Shown: positions 12,730 through 23,753 of the stretch, piece after piece | Numbering within the stretch: position 1 is the stretch's first letter | Layout: each line of letters opens with the position of its first letter | Source: Seminavis robusta | Lineage: Eukaryota > Bacillariophyta > Bacillariophyceae > Naviculales > Naviculaceae | Length of the DNA stretch: 64,000 nt | Direction of reading: 5' to 3' | NCBI GenBank assembly: GCA_903772945.1 | Contig: CAICTM010000136.1 | Coordinates: 45,646-109,645 of the forward strand | Notes under the pieces: model-generated | Databases searched by the model: none | The model's input: the letters and a program-made list of their open reading frames with translations, nothing else | What the model was told of the DNA's origin: nothing | Program-made: the position numbers and the translations under genes

Positions 12730-13475
12730 TTCATTGAACGAGGCGGATGAACGAGGCGGATGACACGGCACGACACTACTACTGGGTAATTGAAATTTAG
12801 ACGAGACCGATCAAACCAAACGACAATTCGTGTAACAGAAATATTATTATTAGGGCAAGGAAACGATTGAAAATCTCCCACAGCGCAAGTTTTGATGAAA
12901 CCTTTGAGACAAGCGCCATCTGCCATTCAAAGAATATGCTTCCACGCACTCTTGTACTGTTCATAGTAAAAATTAAATGCAATACTGTAGAGTGAAGTAC
13001 CGTAGCGGGAGTTTCTTGCAGTAAAATTTAATGTTCAATGACGTCCTTTCAGCTCCCTTGCTACCGGTAGTTGCAAAAAGAGACCAATCAACATTACTAC
13101 GGTAGTCAGTGCTCAGCAGATGCCATTCATGGTCAGTACATTATTTTCAAATGGCGCCCTTTGATTCTTGGTTGTGGTTGCTTCCCGGTAGTCACTCCCT
13201 TGCAACAGTTAGTTCTAAGGCAGCAATGCAACCGCTTGGGACCAGCAACGTAACTACATGTAGTCAGCCAAGCACTAGCTAGCGGGTGCCATTCATGGTA
13301 CCAGACCATTTCTGGATTTGGAAACTGGCATCGTATCGTGCAACAATTGGCTACACTGGATGTGGAACTGTATCAGCTTATCTCATCTTTGCCACTAGCT
13401 AGCTACCTACATCTGTAACCATATTATACATTCATTGTGAGTTGTTTGATTTGCTGCTTGATATGTTATGACTAG
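12730..13475. other. Convergent intergenic region
   Basis: This 746-bp stretch lies between the 3' ends of the coiled-coil gene and LSM1. It contains one TACCGGTA octamer (13062) and CTAGCTAG-type runs. No gene is seen. Confidence 0.5.
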
Positions 13476-14373
13476 CTAGGCTATCAAATCGGCATCAAAA
13501 TCCCACGTCAAGGGTCCAGTGCTTTCCTCATTGTTGTTGTTGTTGTTACTATTGTTGTTGTTGTCTTTGGCCTGCATTTCTCCAAGCTCTTCCAGAGTCA
13601 CTTGTTTCATGGTGTGGTTGTTGATTGGCATGTCATGAATGGTTCCCAGAATCACCACCGAGTCTCCTCGTATCACATAGACTCCCAGGGGAATATCCGA
13701 GTAGAAAGTCAGACCTTCCTTGTTATCAGCAGGAGTATGGAACCGTCGTTCCACGGCATCTTTCAAAACCATGTTACTAAACTGATCAAAGGAAGTGAAT
13801 TCCTGCAAGCAAGTAAGTAAGCAAGTAGTTGCAAGAGGAGTGAGTGACAGTGAAAAGAAAAGAGAATCAAATCCATCCGTGAGTTTCTTAGTTTGTTTCG
13901 AGGCATCCTATGGACCAATCCACTCCTGCAAACAATAAAGCACTCACCCCAATAATGTGCTTCCCATCACGCAAGACAATCAAGACACGGTGGTCCAATT
14001 GTTCCACCAGACTGGCAGATCCAGGAAGGTAAGCGGGTACATGGCCATAGGGAATTCCGGAGGATGGATTCAGGGAAATTGGCTTGACAAATTGCTGTTG
14101 TTGTGGACCCCTGCCGCCGCCTCTACCTCTTCCACGTTGCCCTTGATTTGGATATTGTGGTTGCCCGCCCCTTCCACCACCGCGAGATTGATGACGCCCT
14201 CCCCCGTGCTGCCGTTGATTGGGGTGGCCCTGTGGTGGTTGTTGCTGTTGCTGTTGTTGGTGATGCGAAGGAGGCTGGCCTGCCTGTTGTTGCGGATGCT
14301 GTTGTCGAGCTGGTTGCAGAATTTGCATGGGCTGTTGTTGTGCCGGTGGTTGAGGAGGTTGCTGCGAAGACAT
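13476..14373 (-). CDS. LSM1: LSM1, mRNA decapping activator with long Q/RGG N-terminus
   Basis: Exons 14373-13948 and 13802-13476 join in phase 0 over a 145-bp intron (donor GGG|GTGAGTG, acceptor CTTGCAG), giving 250 residues. The Sm fold starts at about residue 115 (LPGSASLVEQLDHRVLIVLRDG) and continues in exon 2 with FDQFSNMVLKDAVERR and GVYVIRGDSVVILG, the Lsm1 Sm1 and Sm2 motifs. Lsm1 joins Lsm2-7 in the cytoplasmic ring that binds oligoadenylated mRNA 3' ends and promotes decapping in P-bodies. Human LSM1 is 133 residues. Here about 110 extra N-terminal residues are rich in Q, P and H, followed by RGG/GRG repeats. The tail has a poly-Asn run. The start is the first ATG, before MSSQQPPQPP. 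Confidence 0.92.
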
Positions 14374-15291
14374 GTTGGTTGTAGTAGTGGAGAAGAGGTA
14401 CTGTAGCACTATGGATGAGACGATACGATCACTGACGGGGAGCAGCGTATCATCGTCGAGATTGTGTTGGGCAACAGCCAACAAAATCTTCCAAGCTGTG
14501 GTGTGGATTTTCCGGTCTGTCTGTCGGCAGGGAGAACGCTAAAATGCCTCCAATCCCCGCCGTTTTTATTTATTAGAACCCGGACCACAACCCTCTCCAA
14601 CTTCAGGACTCTCTAGCTCTAGCTGAACCAACACCATCCAGCGACGCTAGCGAGAGCAACTAACTTCAAGATCAATGGCTCAAAGCCTGTGCAGACACCT
14701 GGCAACACTCCAGGACATAAGCCTAGCTAGACCAGGGCCCGTTCCCAGACCTGAACAACTGGCTACATCACTTCAAGCCCAACACTTTCGAATCTCATGG
14801 ACCCTCTCCGGGGCCCCAGACCAGCACCAGCCTATACTCCAAGGTCCACTGTCAGACCAGCTCCAGATCCATCTCCCATACTAACCAACACCTGGCTACA
14901 ATCCTGGACCTAAACTACCAGATCGTCGGAAACACTCCTAGACCTACACCTGGACCCGCTGGACCCGCTCCGTCGCTCACTCCCAGAACACGCACTCCGC
15001 GGTCCACTCTCAGCACAGATCCAAGCCCTCTCTGAGATCAACACCTGCCTATGTAAACTGCTGTTTTGTACCAGGATCAAGGAGCAAAAGTAGTGGAGTT
15101 CCTCCGAGGACTCTCACTTGCTCCTTCCTACGAGTGCCACCTGGAAGCAAACAATGACATTCCAGAAGAAATAATGAGAAACGAGACATCCAGACATCAA
15201 GCGGCCAAACAGTCCAAGCAGCCACCACTCTTTCCTTCGCACAAACCCCACCGTCTTGTTACTGCATCTCTCATCGCATCTGCCCCTCCCG
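14374..15291. other. Shared upstream region, LSM1 and NFACT-R genes
   Basis: This 918-bp divergent intergenic region contains C/A-rich, loosely repetitive sequence (many CCAGACC and GGACC blocks at 14680-15010). Open frames there are weak. No separate gene is supported. Confidence 0.45.
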
Positions 15292-16509
15292 ATGGTTCGC
15301 TGCCATGTTGCTGCATTTTCTGTCATGATGATGATGACAATGCCATCTGCACGATTCTTTGGTGCGGCCCGATCAAGAAGTCACACTGTCCTGGTGGCTG
15401 CCTTTGCTGCTTCCAATGGGAGGAATACGAGGATTGAAAACAGGCACAATGAGGCGCATTTGCTACTCTCAACAGCATCATCGCCTATAAGACAAAGATG
15501 GAACCACCACAAGCAACTGCAAAAACGACCATTTTCCATATTGATGATGACAGCCGCAGATGCGGATGACGAATCGGAAGAATCCACCAAAACTGTGGAC
15601 AGCGAATGGGATATCAAGGGATTGAAACAAGAAGTCAACCGTCTCAGTATGCGATCCTACAAGAAAATTGGAAAGGCATCCACCAGAGTCCAAAAAGCAC
15701 AGGAATTGGTGGAAAAGTTGACTGCCGATGAAAATGCTACTCTGGAACAGCTGGAGGCATGTCCCAATCTGGATGCCCTGGAATTGGAATTGCAAGAATT
15801 GCAGACCGGATTAAGAGGACTCAATCAACTGGGCGAAGAATTGGCTGCTGTGGGGGGACCCAAAAAGCAAGTTTTGCCACAAGAATTAGCTCAATTAGCA
15901 CTGGATTTGGGAGTCAATGATCAACCTCCAGTTCGACAACCGCGGGGACCCAAAAAGGTCAAAGGGCCACGCTCCAAAAATCCACCCAAGACGAGATTGC
16001 CCTATCGAAAATTCTACACACAAGACAAGACTGAGATTAGGGTATGTTTTGGTTACATTGGAGTACTCTGAAGAATGAAAGCAATAACCTCGTGACATTT
16101 CTTCTTATTTTTGCCATTCATCATTTTCCTCCTTCATTTCATTCATTTACAGGTTGGAAAACAAGCAGAGGACAATGATGAACTTTCACTTCGGCCAGAA
16201 CACCGTGATGGATCCGATTGGTGGATGCACGCCTCGGGTTGTCCTGGCAGTCATGTGGTGCTTCGATGCAGTGATGAGAACATGGACGAAGAAGTGGTAC
16301 AAGATGCCGCAGCCCTTGCGGCGCGACAATCCAAGTGTTCCGGCAACACCATCAAGGTTTCCATGACACGATGTCGGGATGTCCAAAAGCCAAGGGGGGC
16401 CAAAGCAGGGTTAGTGCAGTTGACAGGACGAGTACGGACCATCACAGTCAATATGAAAGAGGCGCAAAAGAGATTGGAGCGACTGGATAGTACTGTGGTG
16501 ATTAACTAA
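15292..16509 (+). CDS. Coiled-coil plus NFACT-R domain protein, probably plastid
   Basis: Exons 15292-16041 and 16153-16509 join in phase 0 over a 111-bp intron (AGG|GTATGT ... TTTACAG), giving 368 residues. Residues 1 to about 95 look like a bipartite leader: hydrophobic Met/Ala stretches with AAFAAS, then a basic Ser/Arg region. Residues 110-200 are a Leu/Glu-rich coiled coil. The C-terminal 130 residues match the NFACT-R (DUF814) domain of NEMF/Rqc2/RqcH: EIRVGKQAEDNDELSLR, DWWMHASGCPGSHVVLRC, a DAAALAARQSKCSGN helix and V..T..RDVQKPRGAKAG. The NFACT-N and HhH parts that contact tRNA and ribosome in full-length homologues are absent. A role in organellar ribosome rescue is inferred from the domain. 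The plastid location is inferred from the leader and is less certain. Confidence 0.8.
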
Positions 16510-17126
16510 TACACTACTCAAATCGTTTGGGTAGATTTGCTATGAGATTTGATGGACCGGCTAACTTGCACTTTCCTGGGTTCCGTCAGGATAGCTCTTT
16601 TCATACGATAACCTCAGCAAATGTTCTCTGCATGTGTATGCATCTGCAGTCAGCTCCTGCCCGCTGCTGGTTGTTGAGTGTCATGCTTGCACTGCATTGT
16701 GCCGTGTGGACACACTCTTCAGACTGAAGACTGTGTAACTCAAAGAATACTTTGTTATTCGAGCAAAGGATGGACCAAAGGGAGTTTCTGCAGTGGTACA
16801 TTACCTCAGCAGAAGAGGGTGTTGCTTAAGCCAAAAGTTTGGCGTGACGGGCAACAGAGGCCAAGGACGAGAGCAACAGTATCGCCTCGGCTATCCCCAT
16901 CACAGCACAGGCTACGTTGAAACGACGTGGGAATCAACTGCGTATGCGACACTTACAGCGTACCGGGCACCTACTAGTATCCTAGGAAGCTGCATTAGCT
17001 ATTGCTGTACAATCGTTCCTCATCTATTGTTTAGTGTAGCTAGTCTACAGATATTCTTTATGTTTCGACAACCAAAACTCTTACTCATCACGTTCTAGAC
17101 TCGACTGTGTTTGTTCTTCTTTCTCG
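16510..17126. other. Convergent intergenic region
   Basis: This 617-bp stretch lies between the 3' ends of the NFACT-R gene and the orphan gene at 17127. I see no gene or clear repeat. Confidence 0.5.
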
Positions 17127-17813
17127 CTAGACAACGGCTGCTGCTGCTTGTTGTGTCTGTGCAAATGCCATGGCCAGGGATGGTGTCTCCAGTTTGGTCG
17201 GACCGTTGCGCCGTCTTTGGTATTCTTCTCGTTGTTGATGTTCTGCCATGATCTCTTGTGCGGCATCATTATTATTGTCGTGGTTCTCGTCATTGTGAGC
17301 ACGGGCATCGGCGCGTCCCATGCGCATGGCAAAGAGTTTGGACGCCGCCGATGATTGTCGCGAGACTTGCGCCAAACCGTCCCAATTGTTTTGGTACTTG
17401 GCGGCGGCCGACAAGACGCGGTGCATGTGAAATGCTCGAGCGCGACTTCGTTCTTGCCGATGGGAAAAGTCGACGCGTTGTTCCAGACCTCGCAACGTAT
17501 CGACTTTGCCATTGCATGGGAGCGTGTAGGCAACGAAAGCGTTCAAGTACTCTTGGACGTTGACATGCGGACGTTCGTAGCTGTCCTTGAGAAGAATGGT
17601 CAAACCCTCGGCCATGGCAGTGGCCAATGGATCCGTCGCGTCGTCCAGTTGCAAAGACAGTTCGCGACCCGAGTACCATGTTTGATCTTTGCTTGTCATG
17701 GCGACAACAACAGCGTCATCATCGTGTTGAAAAACAGCCGTGGGATCGGCGACCACACGCACCGATTTGGTTTTCGTTTTGGACATTTCTTGGCGGCTTC
17801 GTTTCAACGACAT
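17127..17813 (-). CDS. Unrecognised protein, 228 residues
   Basis: This is a single open frame from an ATG (MSLKRSRQEMSKTKTKSVRV) with a basic, nuclear-signal-like start. A mixed globular region follows (about 25-150, including TWYSGRELSLQLDD and NVQEYLNAFVAYTLP). A charged, Asn/Gln-rich C-terminal part ends in AQTQQAAAAVV. I do not recognise a family and see no catalytic motif, signal peptide or membrane span. Overlapping frames on the opposite strand are also long (184 codons), but they lack the orderly composition of this one. It is likely a real lineage-restricted gene. Its upstream region is the 2.15-kb divergent interval shared with the CW-domain gene. Confidence 0.6.
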   Translation of the reverse strand: MSLKRSRQEMSKTKTKSVRVVADPTAVFQHDDDAVVVAMTSKDQTWYSGRELSLQLDDATDPLATAMAEGLTILLKDSYERPHVNVQEYLNAFVAYTLPCNGKVDTLRGLEQRVDFSHRQERSRARAFHMHRVLSAAAKYQNNWDGLAQVSRQSSAASKLFAMRMGRADARAHNDENHDNNNDAAQEIMAEHQQREEYQRRRNGPTKLETPSLAMAFAQTQQAAAAVV

Positions 17814-19963
17814 GGTGGCTGCTCTTCAGGATTGGTCAGTGCAGTGGTTTATGAGAGCTTGTTTGTTTGTAATGGCAAAGAGGAACAAGACTTAGTTGGC
17901 TTCGGTTAGTAACATACGACGCCCGAGTAACCTACAAGTCAAGTTTGGGTTGCCGTGCTTGTTGTAGTTTCGACTGGATTGGATTGGAATAGAATGTGCG
18001 GTGTGCGGTGGTTGCTGGGGCCTTTTTTCGTTGCTTCAAGGATTGCCGCTTCAGCACTTTCAACTTGCCTCGATTGATGAAACGACAACAAGAAAAAGAA
18101 ACAAAGCAAGATCGAATCGAGGAGCTTCCGCGAAAGCACTGGTACTCCTGTGTAGACCGGTATGTTGCGCGTTTCAGTGGTTGCTGCGGAGGCTTCGCAT
18201 TAATAATTCACGCACCAAAATCAACGGCATGCACCGTGGCGTGAGTCAAGTCAAATTTAGTAGAGCAGTACCAGCAAAAGACACTAAAACTCCAACTGGC
18301 ATGGTTTGTGAGCCTTGTCCAAAATGACAAAGAGAAGCCGCACGAGACACCCGGGCTTCAGCTTCTGTGCTATCTTTGTCGACAGCGCCTTTGAAAGCCC
18401 TCGTGGTATCGCTGACATCATCCATGCCAACGGGAAACTCAGCTCGCTCTCAGAGCTCTCTCAGCTGGCTTTGAAAGTGACGTTGCAACTTGTGGTGTCT
18501 TTGAAGAACAGCAACAAGCTGATCTGACATGAATGAGAGGTCTTCATTTGCAAGGGTTGTACTGAAATTGACAGTGGAGTTGCGGGGAATGGGCTCTTGA
18601 AGGGGTTCCTTTTTGTTGGTTAGGAGCAAGTGGAGTTAATCTTCCACTTTGAGTCATGCTTCCGAATTGCAGCAATCTTCCAGATTGTGTCATTCTTCCA
18701 TATTATCACCTAGTACTGATTGCTACGCGTTTTTACGTAGAGCCTTCCAGATTGCGCCATTCTTCCAGATTATGTCATGCTTCCAGATTGTGTCATTCTT
18801 CTATTTTCAGTCATTCTTCCAAAAGAAAACAGTGGAACTGCCTGATGAAGATGTAAAACAGGTATTCCCGCGCTTCCAGTGATGATGAGTGAGCCCACAC
18901 AAGTGTGTCACTACTTGTTAAATCATATTGCCTTAGAATGCATTCTTTGTTTCATCTTCATCGCCACCGTCTTTTAACAACCAGGCTTTAGAGCACGTGG
19001 TTGAAGAATGATGTCAGGATGATGCAATAATAGTTAAGGTTTGAGTTCAAAGTGATGCAGACGATAATTATTTGAGCCACCTCTTTGTTTCCCAGCTCCT
19101 CTCTTCTGACTACGGGAACGGGTGCCATGCTCGTACATGTATGTAGCTGGCTCTGCATTCATTTGCCACTTTGCTACCGTGGCGAAGACCGGGCTCCTTA
19201 TGTCGTTGCCTGCATTTGCTACCGTGGCGGAGGCTGGGCCCCCGCTGCGGTTGTTTAGTCAAGGATCATCGATGACAGTATGCTCCCTGATCTCTGAATC
19301 TTTCCTGGTCTGACTCGACTCGAAGCTTACTGCAAGAAGCTGGGCTGGAGGTGCGTTTTTGGACGCACCGCATCCACCGTTGGGTGGGCAAGGAGGTTTG
19401 GGTCCACCTCTCGGTCAAGTGGGGTGGCTGCGTGCTTGGCAGAAGCAAGTCGGACCAAACCTCTTCAAACACACGGAGGGTTAAGAGTGAGTGAGTAGAG
19501 TAGAGTACTCTAGCTAGCTAGCTAGTAGTCTAGAGGTTGTGTCAAGTTTCAAGTCGAGTCAATACCGGTACCGGTACCGGTACGCGGAGTACAACTTCTT
19601 GCCCCGTACCGGTACCGGTACAGTCGTACGCTGTACCCAACTGTGCTCGCTGGCTTATGGCTGCGCCCAGGAAAGTCCCGAAAAGAATAAAGCAGCGAAT
19701 TCTGAAAACAGCCAACAGCCAAAAGCCAAACAAATCCTCTACATGCTCCATCACAACAGTTACTGACTACTAGCTAGTACTAACTACTCGAGTATTGACT
19801 ATCATTGTGCCACAACACACTTGGGTTGTTCATTATCAGACAACAGCTGCTGACGACAACATCAACATCGTTCCCAGAAATACATTATAAGGATTCCTTT
19901 GACGTCCTTTCCTCATCGCTCATCCCTCATCCCTCATCAGACGACCGACGACCGCCGATAATC
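17814..19963. other. Long divergent intergenic interval with repeats
   Basis: This 2.15-kb region has no supportable gene. It holds an 18-bp tandem repeat (18659-18820), a two-copy GCTACCGTGGCG repeat (about 19174 and 19219), a CTAGCTAGCTAG run at 19510-19523 and the densest cluster of TACCGGTACC palindromes in the window (19563-19620), about 350 bp upstream of the CW-domain gene. Confidence 0.55.
18659..18820. repeat. 18-bp tandem repeat (CTTCCAGATTGTGTCATT type)
   Basis: Units start at 18659, 18677, 18695, 18744, 18762, 18780 and 18798, each close to CTTCCAGATTGTGTCATT. A non-repeat insertion of about 30 bp splits the array. The period is a multiple of three and the frame is open for part of the array, but the translation (LPDCVI type) resembles no protein. 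This is a minisatellite. Confidence 0.75.
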
Positions 19964-21571
19964 ATGTCAGAGAAAGGCATGGTGTCCCAAGAGGCCGCGC
20001 TGTCTCCTCGGACATCTCCTTCGCACCACCAAGATGCCGCTGCCATGGCGCCAGAAGGAGTGGTTGCGCCACCAGAACCCCGTGCTTCCAAAAAGACCAA
20101 ACGAAAAAAGCCCAGTAAGCGCAAAGCAGCAGCGGCGGCTGCATCTGGAGATGGAGCACCAGTGCCGTCTAGTATGAGTGAAGACCCAGCTGCGGAACCA
20201 TCCACCACTCGCAAGACCAAGAAAGTCAAGAAGAAGCACAAAGAGAAGGTAGGCAGTTGGTTGTATTTCTACAAATTCCTTTTTCATGGTACGGTGTTTT
20301 AGCGCGTCTGACTCCTTTTGTTTGCGGTTCTATCTATCTGTCAAACTGTCTGTATGCAGCATCCAGAAAAAGAGAGCAAAGCTAGCAGTAGCAGTGCCCC
20401 TCCCACCAGTGAGCCTCCTCCTCCTCCTGCTGCTGCTGATAATAGTCGCAAAAAGCCACGCAAAAAGGCGGCTGTGGCCAAAGTACAGCAGCCGAGCTCG
20501 GACAGCCTTTCCGAAGCTCAAAAGGCTGTCAATGAGCAGATGCGCCGTGTCTTGGAAGAAGACCAGTACACTGCCAATGGAAGCATTGTGGACACGGATA
20601 CCGACAATGAGGAGAGTATCGCATACCGTGGGGAAACTGTGAGAATGGACCGTTCGGCTCTCATGGGAGCTATGCGCAAACATTTGTGGATGGAACGGTT
20701 GAATAGTGGTGCTGGAAACGTTGTCACGCCCAAACCTGGTGGTGGTGCTGCAGGAGCTAGTGGTGGCGCTGGTGATGATGATGAAGACGACAATGACAAT
20801 CGCCGTGGAGGACGCAAAAAGAAGAAAAAGGGCAAGCGCAAGGAAGCTGCGGCTATTGGTGGTGGCGGCGTTGGTGGCGCAGATGACCTCAGCCGCATGT
20901 CGTCTGTTGATGAGGCACCATTGGAGACCAGTCGTACAGCCGATGCCATTGTCAATCCAAATATGGGAGTGACTGCTGCCGATGATACGACAGATGAATT
21001 TGATGATCGAGATGGAGGATCCATCTTTGGACAAACGAGTGGATCCAGCAATGCCACCTGGGTGGAGTGTGACAAGTGCAAAAAGTGGCGCCGTCTTCGT
21101 GGCGTAGTAGATGAGAAAAAGCTTCCTTCTAGGTGGTACTGTTCCATGAACAAAAACGATCCGGATCGTGCCCGGTGCTCCGCGCCAGAAGAAGAATATG
21201 AGACTCCAAACACGCCCGAAAGTGCAGCCGATGCCCGCACTCGCAAACATCTTCGTGTCTGGGTACGTCGCCTACAATGCCATGAAGCCTATGAATCACG
21301 ACAACCCACTTTGACCCGTGGACGCAAACGGGCCAATGCAACATCCAAGGAACCCCATGAATGGGTCCGTTGCTGCAACCAGAGCTGTGGCAAGTGGAGG
21401 GCCATCTTGAAAATCATGGATGCCAAGAGCAGTGTCATTGACAGGACCAGGGATGGCGAGTGGTACTGCGTCATGAACACTTGGGATGAAAAGATGGCCA
21501 GCTGTGCGGCCCCACAGGAGAACTTGCCGGCAATCGGCTGTCCTGGTTGGGTTTATCAGGATGAGAATTAG
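19964..21571 (+). CDS. Nuclear protein with two CW-type zinc fingers
   Basis: Exons 19964-20248 and 20360-21571 join in phase 0 over a 111-bp intron (GAGAAG|GTAGGC ... GTATGCAG), giving 498 residues. The first 250 residues are disordered, with Lys-rich nuclear-localisation-like blocks (KKTKRKKPSKRK, KKTKKVKKKHKEK, KKKKKGKRK) and Ala/Pro/Gly runs. CW domain 1 (about 21054-21200) has WVECDKCKKWRRL, RWYCSMN and RARCSAPEE. CW domain 2 (about 21355-21510) has WVRCCNQSCGKWRAI, EWYCVMN and ASCAAPQE. CW fingers use four Cys for zinc and Trp residues that, in known members, read histone H3 methylated at K4. A role in chromatin reading is inferred. The rest of the protein has no catalytic domain. The start is the first ATG after a CT-rich leader. 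Confidence 0.85.
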
Positions 21572-22242
21572 GATTGCCATTATACCCAGCGTCCTTTATT
21601 CGTATTTATTTGGGCCAGGTTGGGGCTGGCTGTTGAGTTGAGCAGGTTTTTTAACGTGTCAGAGTGTTACTAGTCCTAATAATAAGGTAGCATTTGTGCA
21701 TCGTATACAACTTTCGTAGTGTAGCAGCTATCAACTGAGGTGTAGTTGAAACGGGGGCCCTGGAGGCACTAGTAGTCCAAATGCAGCAGGGCATTTCACA
21801 TTCATATCTCAATTATTTGGTGTCTGTTTGGCCAGAGGAGGGACCAAACATCTATCTTCATACACGGGGTGGTACCGGTATGGCCGGGGACACGAGTAGC
21901 AACTGACTCGACTTAGCCAGGATGTCCATGAGTGAAGAGCAGGACTGAAAGGAGCTTTTGGCTGGCTGCAATTTATCCAGCAAACAAGAGTTGTGTACGG
22001 TAAGTGCTTGGCTATGTCAAGGTAGAAAACAGTTTTTAGAGACTCTCCTAGAGTCTTCCTGCTGCCATCCTTCATGTCAGATATTTCTATACAACTTTTC
22101 TGGTTTTACTACGATGCAATCCGTGGACGACGAAGTACTGGCTATGTGCATCCTTTGTAAACACCTAGCAAAGTCACACGGAAGATGCCTTCTACTGAAA
22201 AAAAAATGAAGAGCATAGCTAGCAAAAACTAAAATAGAACCG
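21572..22242. other. Convergent intergenic region
   Basis: This 671-bp stretch lies between the 3' ends of the CW gene and the orphan at 22243. It holds one TACCGGTA (21873). No gene is supported. Confidence 0.5.
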
Positions 22243-23229
22243 CTACAGATACTGCTTCACTGACGCCCATGGATCATAATCCTCATCACTGTCACCATCT
22301 GTGGAGGATGATGCTTGTTGTTGTCGTTCTTGTGCGGCTCGTAAATCGGCCTCCCGATCTAATCGTCCCAGCAAGGACAATATTTCATTGGCTCGATCCC
22401 GGGCTCCCTGATTTTTGGACGTGCTACTCATGGTTTCGACGTATTTTTCGGCGTACTTTTCCATGGAGGCATCCAAGGACGATACATGAGTGGCCATGTC
22501 CTTGGCCAACGTCGTGACAGGTTGGAATCCTCGTTCTTCCAACAAGGAAGCACCGACCAATGTCGCTTTGGTGCGAATGGCTCCTTCCCAGAAAAAGTCA
22601 GGTTTGTTGAGATAGTGCAACAGCAAGGAATCCATGGCCACCGACAAGGCTTCTTTGTGTTCCGAGCCTCCTTCGCAGGCATCATCGGTCGTTTCCTTTT
22701 TCAAGGAGCATCGCATGTGATCCAATGTCCACGTGCCTGGAAAATCTTGCGATGGACACAATCGTGCGACTGCTACTGGTGTTGTTGGCCCCGATGATGA
22801 TGATGATTGTTGTGGTTGTGTCACTTGCAATTTATTGCTGTCGTCGCCGTCGTTTTTTACCGATGATCCATCTGTTGATTCCGACGACGAGAGCGTTTCG
22901 GTGACGCCACCCGTGGCCAATCGCATAGCATTCAAGAATTCATCCTTGACAAAGACCGAAGGAGCATTGTTGGAACTGCGAAACACGGCCACCCAGATTG
23001 CATCATCCTCGGTTGGCAATGGCAGAGATGGATCAAATTGGCGAATGGAATTTGGCACTGCGGGACATTCGGGCCGAAATCGATCAAACAGAGAAAAAGA
23101 AGACGATGGCTCGTTATTGTTGTTGGGAACAGAAAATCCCAAAGCCGATATTGGCAGCAAGAGGAGGATACTGATAACAGCAGATTCCATCACCCGCAAT
23201 GGACGAGGAGCTTGGTGGTGGGGTATCAT
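22243..23229 (-). CDS. Secreted or plastid-targeted protein of unknown function
   Basis: This single-exon gene encodes 328 residues from the first ATG, or 315 from a second Met at 23190 directly before a hydrophobic signal segment (MESAVISILLLLPISALGFS). The Ala-Leu-Gly|Phe-Ser cleavage context resembles the diatom plastid presequence rule, with Phe at the new N-terminus. The mature part starts FDRFRPECPAVPNSIRQFDP, followed by a conserved-looking block (AIWVAVFRSSNNAPSVFVKDEFL). A Ser-rich insert and a helical Glu/Arg-rich C-terminal half follow (ANEILSLLGRLDREADLRAA), ending DPWASVKQYL. I do not recognise a named domain. Plastid import is inferred from the leader only. Confidence 0.75.
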   Translation of the reverse strand: MIPHHQAPRPLRVMESAVISILLLLPISALGFSVPNNNNEPSSSFSLFDRFRPECPAVPNSIRQFDPSLPLPTEDDAIWVAVFRSSNNAPSVFVKDEFLNAMRLATGGVTETLSSSESTDGSSVKNDGDDSNKLQVTQPQQSSSSSGPTTPVAVARLCPSQDFPGTWTLDHMRCSLKKETTDDACEGGSEHKEALSVAMDSLLLHYLNKPDFFWEGAIRTKATLVGASLLEERGFQPVTTLAKDMATHVSSLDASMEKYAEKYVETMSSTSKNQGARDRANEILSLLGRLDREADLRAAQERQQQASSSTDGDSDEDYDPWASVKQYL

Positions 23230-23753
23230 CGTACCGGTAGCTGCAATGGTGGATCAAAATTATACATACATCACAGCGATCCAAATTATGGCCCTGGGGC
23301 TATTATTGACTTGTATGGCTGCGCCTTGTGCACCTGGATGGGGGCGCTTCTCAACAAGGTGCGTTTGTTTTACCTCCAGTAATTCACTGACGCACTTGCA
23401 AAGGTGACCAGTGAGAAAGTGGTGCCAGAAAAACAAGGTAAGATCACACGACTGAATGACAGGGAAGTCAGCCGCTCACAAAATCTAACTTCACCGCACT
23501 TGCAAGGTTGCAGGCTCTAGCTAGTACCAGTTGGTAGTAGCCAGGGTAGCTAGTAGATAGAAAGATGAAGCATTGACGGTTGATGATCCCTTAACTGTGT
23601 CCGCTATGGCTATGTATGAATTAATTTATCAATAGAAAAAACAGGTCTTGGCCTGCTGCAGACGGGCTTTCTCCAAATCACAAATAGTATAGGTGTGCAA
23701 AAATCATGCAAGATGTTGTCAAAGACCACATCATTTCTTTCAGTCCTCGTTGT
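23230..23753. other. Intergenic region between two minus-strand genes
   Basis: This 524-bp stretch contains a TACCGGTA (23232) just upstream of the gene at 22243. No gene is seen. Confidence 0.5.

Noticed and set aside
19510-19620. Clustered short repeats considered as a CRISPR-like array
   Set aside because: The units are 4 to 6 bp palindromes without unique spacers, in a eukaryotic genome. This is simple sequence only.
20330-21250. Minus-strand frames of 306 and 242 codons opposite the CW-domain gene
   Set aside because: They are low-complexity complements of the disordered Lys/Gly/Asp-rich part of the real gene.
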